From Lewinellaceae bacterium (GTDB lineage Bacteria; Bacteroidota; Bacteroidia; Chitinophagales; Saprospiraceae): a stretch of 64,000 nt of DNA. Where the stretch lies: positions 248,001-312,000 of the forward strand of contig JACJYE010000001.1 of NCBI GenBank assembly GCA_020636255.1. The letters run 5' to 3'. The first letter of the stretch is position 1; every line of letters begins with the position of its first letter. Shown one piece after another: positions 58,449 through 64,000 of this stretch. The notes beneath the pieces were generated by a model. The model had not been told where the DNA came from. It saw only the letters and a program-made list of their open reading frames with translations, and ran no database searches. The position numbers and the translations under genes are program-made.

Positions 58449-58761
58449 ATTCCTTGGTTTTAGTTTTTTTGGTAAAACGTTTGGTTTGTATCGGGCAAAA
58501 TTACCAGTTTGCCTGCTTTCAAAATTACAATTTCTTGATTGTTTTCACGCTTTCTGACGGCCCGCAGCCCTGGCGGCCACCAACAGGCCCGTAGCAGGGG
58601 GGTAAAAACCCATCCATGCAATTATTTAAATATCAAATACTTATACGATATTCATTGTTGGTATTGTACCCGGCTGTTTAACGATCATTTAACGGCCTTG
58701 CCGCCTATTTTAACGAAAAGGCAACAAAAACATTTGCTATAGCCTATGTGTTAAAGGGACT
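58449..58761. other. Divergent intergenic region (313 bases)
   Basis: It lies between ompH (minus) and the CrtA-family gene (plus). It is AT-rich on the plus-gene side. No ORF, repeat of the dispersed families or complete promoter could be identified. Confidence 0.5.
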
Positions 58762-59478
58762 ATGCCCGATCCGATCACCACGCTTTCCTTTTTTCGCTAC
58801 GAAAAACCCGCCTCCAGATGGTGGGCCTTCCGGCAGATGGGCCTGGCGCCAGCGCTGCTGACGAACACTCCCGGGCTCAGGTTCTCAAAAATGCTTGGCA
58901 GCGGCAGCGGCAATGGGTTTAGCATCTGGCCCGACTTCGGCGCCTATGCCCTATTGGGCGTATGGGGCTGCGAAGCTGATGCCTGCCGTTTTTTTGATGA
59001 GAGCCCTCTCTTCGCCGCTTTCCGGCAGCGGTCCAGCCATTGGTGGACGGCCTACCTTTGGGCAGTGCAATCCCATGGACGGTGGGGCGGCATAGCCCCT
59101 TTCCCGATCGTGAGAACACTGGACGAGGCCAAGCCTGTAGGCGTGATCACGCGGGCGACGATAGCTCCGAAGCACCTTTGGCGCTTCTGGCGTTTTGTGC
59201 CTTCGGTGAGCAGGGCCGTAGAAGGGAGAGCAGGGCTGCTGTTCTCGTTAGGCATTGGCGAGCTGCCCGTCGTACAGCAGGCCACCTTCAGTCTTTGGGA
59301 AAATAGTTCGTATATGAAAGCTTATGCCTACGAAAGCCCAAACCACAGGGAGGTTATCCGGCGCACCCGCCGGCTAGGCTGGTATAAAGAAGAGCTTTTC
59401 GCCCGCTTTCACCCCTATCGGGCCGAAGGAGAGTGGGTAGGAGGAGGCACGCCACTGGACGCCGTGCTGGCTCCGTAA
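58762..59478 (+). CDS. Spheroidene monooxygenase (CrtA)-family protein
   Basis: A 238-residue protein similar by eye to CrtA, the haem-type ketolase that oxygenates acyclic carotenoids. It has RWWAFRQMGLAPALL, LKMLGSGSGNGFSIWPD-like (FSKMLGSGSGNGFS, 41-54), LGVWGCEADACRFF and GIGELPVVQQATFSLWENSS, then AYAYESPNHREVIRR and GWYKEELFARFHPY. Family length and order fit. It stands alone without phytoene synthase or desaturase genes nearby, so a carotenoid substrate is an inference. The start at 58762 is the first ATG. Confidence 0.75.
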   Translation: MPDPITTLSFFRYEKPASRWWAFRQMGLAPALLTNTPGLRFSKMLGSGSGNGFSIWPDFGAYALLGVWGCEADACRFFDESPLFAAFRQRSSHWWTAYLWAVQSHGRWGGIAPFPIVRTLDEAKPVGVITRATIAPKHLWRFWRFVPSVSRAVEGRAGLLFSLGIGELPVVQQATFSLWENSSYMKAYAYESPNHREVIRRTRRLGWYKEELFARFHPYRAEGEWVGGGTPLDAVLAP

Positions 59479-59493
59479 GCGAATACCTGAAGT

Positions 59494-61230
59494 TTATGCG
59501 GTCAATTGTTTTTCCATTTGCGAGATCGCCTGTACTGCCGCTCCAAAGGTAGCCTGCATATCACTGGCCTGGGTTTTCCCGGCGAATAGCGCCAATTCAC
59601 AGGTGGAGATGATTTCCAGGAACTGCTTTACCTGTTCCTGGCCAAGGCCCGCTTCTTCCAGCCGCACCTGCAATTTGTCTTTTGCCAGTTCAGAGCGAGC
59701 GATGCGCAGTTTATCACTGGCGTATCCCAGCATAGCTTTCGACAGCTCGTCATAGAAAGCGCGGTTATTTGCCGCCTTCAGGTGTAGTTCCGCCTGGGCC
59801 AACCGCTCCTGAGCCACCTTCCGGGCCTGGCGGATGCGCAGCGTAGCCGGGTCGATACCTTTGTGCAGGGCCGACCATCGCTTATAGGCCAGCACGCCGG
59901 CCAGCCCGAGGAATGGCAAGGCGAAGAGGGCCCAAAAGAGGCGCCCTCCTGAAAATGGCGGGTGGCTGGCGCGCAGGGCGACATCCGTTTTAAGGGGGGC
60001 TATATCTTCCTGTGCCGCGCCTTCATCCTTCCCACGCCTTGCCGCCGCGCCTTGCCCACTCCCTTTTCTGACTTCCAGTTCGTATACCGATGCCGAATAC
60101 GTAATGAAGCGGGAGCTGTCGGGGTCAAACCAGGAAAATTCGGGTTGGAGTGTATACTGCCCGGCTTCCTTGGGAAGCATGAGGTATTCAAAAGTTTTCT
60201 TGCCCTGAATATCCCCGTTGAGTTCATAGGTTTCTTCTTCGGCCACAGTAGGGTCGTACAGCTCGAAGTTGCCGGGCGTTTTGAGCGGCGGCGCCTGCAC
60301 CCGCTTGATATCTCCGTTGCCGCTGATGGTGAGCCGCAATGACAGGACGTCATCAGTAGTCACCTTGGTGCGGTTGAGGTAAGGGGTGACTTTGAAACTA
60401 CCCACCGCACCGGTGAAGGAGGCCGGCGCGTTCAACGGCAGGGGTTCGACCTGGATGGTGACGGGTTCTGTGCTGAGAGGCACGCGTTCCATTTCGGGGG
60501 TAAAGAAAAAGTTGCGCTGGCGGCCGCTGTTCTCCTTGACGACACTCACCTGAATGCTCATAGGGGTGATCGTCAGTTCACCGGCCTGTTGTGGGAAAAG
60601 CGCTACGCGTTTCAGGACTTTGGAAATGTACTGAACGCCTTCATACACTTCCCGAAAATCGCGACTGTCATATTGGCGCACATCTTCGGCATAAAACCCC
60701 TGGTAGCCTGACTCTTCCAGCAGGGCCGGGCTTTTGTAGCTAATGGCCGTATACAGCTTGTAATCGAGCAGGACCTGCTGGCCTACCCAGGCCTTTGTGG
60801 TGCTCGGTTCAGCAATAATGAAGAGCTCTTTCCCTTTTTCCTCGCTACCCTTTCCTTCCACAACCTGCACCGTGATGGGCAAAGAGCGGTAAGTATGCCC
60901 ATTGGCCCTAATGGTAGCGCTGCCGATCGTCAGGCTGCCCGTACGACGGGGCTGCAGGCGGTAGATATAACTTTCCTCCCGGGTTGTCGCGCCGTTGATC
61001 ACGGTAGTGCCCATACTTTGAAAGGGGCCCGACAGGATGGTAAAACCTTCGAAGGAAGGGGGTTTAAAACTGCTGCCTTCCGCGTTGTGCAGGGTGAAGG
61101 TGATCTCAAAATAGCCATCTTTTACGACCTTACGGGCATCGGCGAAAGCATCAAAAGACACCTTGCCCTGGCCTCTGGCCAGAGGAGAAAGCACAACAAG
61201 GCCCAGTAGGAATAATAGTGGCTTAAACAT
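59494..61230 (-). CDS. batD: Aerotolerance protein BatD
   Basis: A 578-residue envelope protein. The signal peptide MFKPLLFLLGLVVLSPLARG is followed by Ig-like BatD domains. The first (about 22-130) has ARKVVKDGYFEITFTLHNAEG, FKPPSFEGFTILSGP and YIYRLQPRRTGSLTIG. More beta domains lead to a single membrane helix (LFWALFALPFLGLAGVLAY, about 423-441) and a cytoplasmic helical tail. BatD belongs to the Bat operon for oxygen tolerance. A 186-residue paralog of the first domain lies directly upstream, 9 bases away. Confidence 0.92.
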   Translation of the reverse strand: MFKPLLFLLGLVVLSPLARGQGKVSFDAFADARKVVKDGYFEITFTLHNAEGSSFKPPSFEGFTILSGPFQSMGTTVINGATTREESYIYRLQPRRTGSLTIGSATIRANGHTYRSLPITVQVVEGKGSEEKGKELFIIAEPSTTKAWVGQQVLLDYKLYTAISYKSPALLEESGYQGFYAEDVRQYDSRDFREVYEGVQYISKVLKRVALFPQQAGELTITPMSIQVSVVKENSGRQRNFFFTPEMERVPLSTEPVTIQVEPLPLNAPASFTGAVGSFKVTPYLNRTKVTTDDVLSLRLTISGNGDIKRVQAPPLKTPGNFELYDPTVAEEETYELNGDIQGKKTFEYLMLPKEAGQYTLQPEFSWFDPDSSRFITYSASVYELEVRKGSGQGAAARRGKDEGAAQEDIAPLKTDVALRASHPPFSGGRLFWALFALPFLGLAGVLAYKRWSALHKGIDPATLRIRQARKVAQERLAQAELHLKAANNRAFYDELSKAMLGYASDKLRIARSELAKDKLQVRLEEAGLGQEQVKQFLEIISTCELALFAGKTQASDMQATFGAAVQAISQMEKQLTA

Positions 61231-61239
61231 GATAGACCC

Positions 61240-61797
61240 TTAGAGCTTATACGTTTTTCGTTTCTTTTTGGGCGCCGGTGCAGGCCGTGGTGCGGGCTGC
61301 TGCTGTTCGGGGGACTGAGGTTCGAAAAAGGGGCTGCTGCCGGGCCAGTCCCAATCGCCAAACCCTTCGAGCAGTCGTTCTTCCGGCTGGCCGGGCTCCT
61401 GGATGATGCCATCGGGGTTGGGCACTACGATCACTTCTACCGGCAGCGTTTCCAGTACTTTTCCCCCTACTGCGATACTTGCCGGCTCGATATAGTAATT
61501 GCCGATATCGCGGGGCTGAAGGTAATAAGTATACGAAACCTTCTGACTCGTCCGGCCATTGAAAATACTGATACTGGAAGCGAAGCTCGGCCCGCTCGCC
61601 ACATCAAAGCCCTGGAAAACAGGCGGTTCAAAATTGTCGCCACTCGCGTTCTCCAGGGTAAAAACCACCTTGAAATAATTCCCCATAAGGATGGAATCAC
61701 TGCTGGCTTCAACCGTAAAACGGGGCCCTTCCTCCTGGGCGGAAAGCCACCCGCCCGACAAGATGAAGCCCAGTGAGAAGAGGAGAAACTTTTTCAT
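61240..61797 (-). CDS. Single-domain BatD paralog
   Basis: A 186-residue exported protein with signal peptide MKKFLLFSLGFILSGGWLSA. The mature part is one BatD-type Ig domain: GNYFKVVFTLENASGDNFEP, QGFDVASGPS, SYTYYLQPRDIGNYYIEPAS and LPVEVIVVP. It aligns with residues 22-130 of batD next door. No membrane helix follows; the tail is Pro/Gln-rich and ends KKKRKTYKL. It sits between batC and batD, 9 bases ahead of batD. It could pair with BatD or act as a soluble partner. Confidence 0.8.
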   Translation of the reverse strand: MKKFLLFSLGFILSGGWLSAQEEGPRFTVEASSDSILMGNYFKVVFTLENASGDNFEPPVFQGFDVASGPSFASSISIFNGRTSQKVSYTYYLQPRDIGNYYIEPASIAVGGKVLETLPVEVIVVPNPDGIIQEPGQPEERLLEGFGDWDWPGSSPFFEPQSPEQQQPAPRPAPAPKKKRKTYKL

Positions 61798-61813
61798 GAC
61801 ATTGCATTTAGTC

Positions 61814-61840
61814 GTGTTCAAAAAATAAGCTGCCGCTTTG
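61814..61840. repeat. Half copy of the GTTCAAAAAATAAG family
   Basis: GTGTTCAAAAAATAAGCTGC and the following CGCTTTG lie between the BatD-like start and the batC stop. They match the left arm of the full element at 23417. Confidence 0.6.
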
Positions 61841-61845
61841 TATTA

Positions 61846-62634
61846 TTACCAGTCTCTATCCCGTTTGACGCTTTTTGCTTTCTCTTTTTTCATTTTCTCC
61901 ATCACCTTGAGCTCTTCCTCCTGGATGATCTCCAGCAGGCGTCGTGCTTCTTCTTCGGTCAGGCTGCCTGTCTCATTCGGTTCCCCCTCCCCGTTTTCCG
62001 TTGGGTTCGCGTTCTGCGGCTGATTTTCCTGTTGCTGCTGGCTTTGGCCCTTGTCTTGCTGCTGTTGCTGCTGATCCTGAGGCTGGCCCTGCTGGTTTTG
62101 ATCCTGCTCTTTTTCCTGTTCCTGCTTCTGCTGATCTTTCTGCTGTTCCTGCTCTTGTTTATCTTTCTGTTGCTGCTGTTTTTGTTTTTCCTGTTCCTGT
62201 TTCTTTTTCAGCATGCGCTGGGCAAGGGCCAGGTTGTACTTAGCCGATTGGTCGTCGGGGCGAAGCCGCAGGGCGTTCTTATAGGCCTCAATGCTCTTTT
62301 CCAGTTCGCCGTTCTGCATCTCGGCATTGCCCAGGTTGTAATAAGCGGAAGCCTTGGCGTCTTTGTCCTGTAAGTGTTCTGCGGCGTGTTCATAGCGCCG
62401 GACGGCCTCGTCATAACGGCCCTGCTGGTATATGGCGTTGCCCAGGTTGTAGCCGGCGCGGGGGGTGCTTTTTTCTTCCAGGGATTTGCGGTAATACCTT
62501 TCCGCCTCGGTGTAATCCTGTTCTTCGTAGGCTTTGTTGCCCTGGCGCAGGTTGTGGTGTGCAGCCTGGGCCCAAAGGGCTGTTCCTGCCGGGAGCATAC
62601 TTACTAAAGCTATGAAAAAGGCCTTGCTTTGCAT
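61846..62634 (-). CDS. batC: BatC-type TPR protein
   Basis: A 262-residue protein. The signal-like segment MQSKAFFIALVSMLPAGTAL is followed by three or four tetratricopeptide repeats (about 30-145: ADYxxAxRYY and LGNAEMQNGELEKSIEAYKN types). A long Gln/Lys/Glu-rich low-complexity stretch (150-215) comes next. The terminal helix TEEEARRLLEIIQEEELKVM is typical of the family. BatC is a scaffold in the Bat complex. The start at 62634 overlaps the 3' region of batB by position only; an upstream start at 62655 would overlap the batB stop. Confidence 0.85.
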   Translation of the reverse strand: MQSKAFFIALVSMLPAGTALWAQAAHHNLRQGNKAYEEQDYTEAERYYRKSLEEKSTPRAGYNLGNAIYQQGRYDEAVRRYEHAAEHLQDKDAKASAYYNLGNAEMQNGELEKSIEAYKNALRLRPDDQSAKYNLALAQRMLKKKQEQEKQKQQQQKDKQEQEQQKDQQKQEQEKEQDQNQQGQPQDQQQQQQDKGQSQQQQENQPQNANPTENGEGEPNETGSLTEEEARRLLEIIQEEELKVMEKMKKEKAKSVKRDRDW

Positions 62635-62644
62635 CGTTTTCACT

Positions 62645-63676
62645 TTACACATCAAAAATATCCTTGCCTGTCAGGCGGCGGCTACTGCGGTATGGGAGGA
62701 GGAATTCCAGCAAAAGCAGAAGCATGGCTGCGCCTACGAACCACTGAAAGTAACTGTTGTATTCAGAAAAGGCCTGTTGTTCCAACTCCCGTTTTTCCAT
62801 GCGCCCGATGCCCTCTCTCAGAGCGTCCAGCACCTGGCCGCTACCGGCGGCGAGGTTGAAATATTTACCGTCGCCGGCCTGGGCTATTTCTCTGAGCACG
62901 GCTTCGTTGAGGTGGCTCACCACGGGCTGCCCCGTATTGTCGCGCTTATATGCCAACTTGCCGTTTTCCTCAACGGGAATGAAGCTACCTTCCTCCGTCC
63001 CTACGCCGACGGTGAAGATCAGCAGCCCGTCGGAGCGGGCAGTTTTGGCCTGGTCCAGGGCATCTTCTTCGTGGTTCTCCCCGTCGGTAATAATTATTAA
63101 CGCTTTGTGATTTTTGTTGTTTTGCTCAAACGAGTTGGCCGCCAGCTCTATGGCCTCGCCGATGGCCGTGCCCTGATTGGGGATCATGCTGGGGTTGGCG
63201 CTGCGGACGGCCTGCAGCAGGGCATTGAAATCGCTGGTGACCGGCGATTGCACGAAGGCGCTACCGGCGAACAGGATAAGCCCCAGGCGTTCGCCCTGCA
63301 GGCTTTCCACCAGGCTTTGCGTAAAGCGGCGTGCGCGGGCCAGGCGGCTGGGCGGCAGGTCTTCGGCAAGCATGCTCTGTGAGATATCAAAAGCGATCAT
63401 CACGTCCACGCTTTTGGCCTTGGCCTTGACCATCCGCACGCCATACTGCGGGTTGGCCCATGCAATGGCCAGCAGCGCCAGGGCGATGAGCAGGACGGCG
63501 AATTTGAGAAAATACCGGTAGCGGGAAACCCGGGGCATGAGGCGCGCCATCAGGTGGGTATCGCCAAACCTTCGGATGGCCCTGCTGCGGGCGCGCCAGG
63601 CCAGGCCGAAGAAGAGCAGCAGCAGGGGGACAGCCAGTAAGGCATACAGATGTTCGGGATATTCAAATCGCAACAT
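62645..63676 (-). CDS. batB: Aerotolerance protein BatB (VWA domain)
   Basis: A 343-residue membrane protein. Two N-terminal helices (about 9-26 and 57-73) precede a von Willebrand A domain (88-275) with an intact MIDAS: FDISQSM (Asp97, Ser99, Ser101), a Thr in NQGTAIGEA, and ITDGENH. A final helix (WFVGAAMLLLLLEFLLPY) follows. It starts MLRFEYPEHLYAL at 63676, 11 bases after batA. In the Bat system it pairs with BatA and is thought to act in envelope stress or oxygen tolerance. Confidence 0.92.
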   Translation of the reverse strand: MLRFEYPEHLYALLAVPLLLLFFGLAWRARSRAIRRFGDTHLMARLMPRVSRYRYFLKFAVLLIALALLAIAWANPQYGVRMVKAKAKSVDVMIAFDISQSMLAEDLPPSRLARARRFTQSLVESLQGERLGLILFAGSAFVQSPVTSDFNALLQAVRSANPSMIPNQGTAIGEAIELAANSFEQNNKNHKALIIITDGENHEEDALDQAKTARSDGLLIFTVGVGTEEGSFIPVEENGKLAYKRDNTGQPVVSHLNEAVLREIAQAGDGKYFNLAAGSGQVLDALREGIGRMEKRELEQQAFSEYNSYFQWFVGAAMLLLLLEFLLPYRSSRRLTGKDIFDV

Positions 63677-63687
63677 AATGGTTCGCT

Positions 63688-64000
63688 CTAAGGGATCGTT
63701 CGCAACAGGGTATACCGCAGCAAAGCTTCCAGCAGCAGCAGCAAGATCGCCCAGAAGACAAACGGGTGGAACGCCTCGCTATAATGTTTAAAGACCGTCA
63801 CTTCCACTTTTGTTTTTTCCAGTTGGTCGATCTGGCTGTAGATGCGCTCCAGGCTCTCGGCAGACGTGGCGCGGAAGTATGCTCCGTTGGTCATGCTGGC
63901 GATCTCCTGCAGCAGCGCTTCATCGATCTTGACGCGGGCCAGGCCAAAGATATAGCGCCCGTCGGAGCGCCGGTTCACGGGGGTCAGGGCGTCGCCGGTA
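63688..64000 (-). CDS. batA: Aerotolerance protein BatA, C-terminal part (cut by the window edge)
   Basis: The last 103 codons are visible. The reading frame is open to base 64000 and continues beyond it; the GTG inside it at 63978 is not a start. The sequence VKIDEALLQEIASMTNGAYF, RIYSQIDQLEKTKVEVTVF and the final helix FHPFVFWAILLLLLEALLRY are the BatA ending. BatA and BatB are VWA-domain sisters. This gene heads the visible batA-batB-batC-batD-like-batD order. Confidence 0.88.
   Translation of the reverse strand, partial: TGDALTPVNRRSDGRYIFGLARVKIDEALLQEIASMTNGAYFRATSAESLERIYSQIDQLEKTKVEVTVFKHYSEAFHPFVFWAILLLLLEALLRYTLLRTIP

Overview
This window looks like chromosomal DNA of a Bacteroidota bacterium, most likely of the Saprospiraceae/Lewinella type. 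Several things point there. Two secreted proteins end in type IX secretion (Por) C-terminal sorting domains. The Bat aerotolerance operon, Omp28- and DUF6029-type envelope proteins, DUF5723, paired DUF1501/DUF1800 proteins and several OmpH/Skp genes are all present. Promoters fit the Bacteroidota pattern TTG/TTTG-N19-21-TAnnTTTG, and Shine-Dalgarno sequences are weak. The lineage is inferred from gene content only. I see no rRNA, prophage, CRISPR array or intact insertion sequence.

Layout. 1-7.4 kb: xylose catabolism (xylB, xylA), an SDR with its own TetR regulator and palindromic operators, a patatin-like lipase and a TonB-dependent receptor. 7.4-7.6 kb: a Met-type tRNA followed by two decayed tandem copies. 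7.8-14.2 kb: an outer-membrane/lipoprotein pair, a Pycsar-effector-like membrane protein with a ruined HD domain, and two alpha/beta hydrolases. 14.2-20.5 kb: aspS, two GT-C glycosyltransferases, a restriction-endonuclease remnant and a hemolysin III protein. 20.9-24.9 kb: a T9SS-secreted protein, two small metal-binding envelope proteins and an orphan modA. 24.9-29.9 kb: a housekeeping block pheT, zapB-like, zapA, rny. 30-34.3 kb: acyl-CoA dehydrogenase, M50 protease, OmpH and a glucosaminidase. 34.3-41.9 kb: a TPR/pseudo-CHAT membrane protein, moaD, two tandem MltD-like transglycosylases and lgt. 41.9-48.2 kb: DUF1501/DUF1800, kynureninase, a DNA alkyl-transferase and a TlpA thioredoxin. 48.4-54.7 kb: DUF6029/Omp28, then an AlkB-type hydroxylase divergent from a ferredoxin-reductase fusion, and an unknown secreted protein. 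54.8-59.5 kb: hydrolase, trmB, murI with two ompH genes, and a CrtA-family monooxygenase. 59.5-64 kb: the Bat operon (batA, batB, batC, a one-domain batD paralog, batD), with batA cut by the window edge.

Most of the window is ordinary core genome. Four points stand out. (1) The Pycsar-effector-type protein has lost the HD metal ligands, and the TPR-CHAT protein has lost both protease residues, so both are predicted non-catalytic. (2) AlkB and a complete FAD/NAD/2Fe-2S reductase diverge from one short intergenic region, suggesting a self-contained hydroxylase system without rubredoxin. (3) Several families of intergenic palindromes are dispersed through the window; one pair of copies shows compensatory base changes in its stem. 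(4) A tRNA tandem array is decaying. No single locus is an obvious multi-gene unknown system. The palindrome families and the pseudo-enzymes are the best leads.
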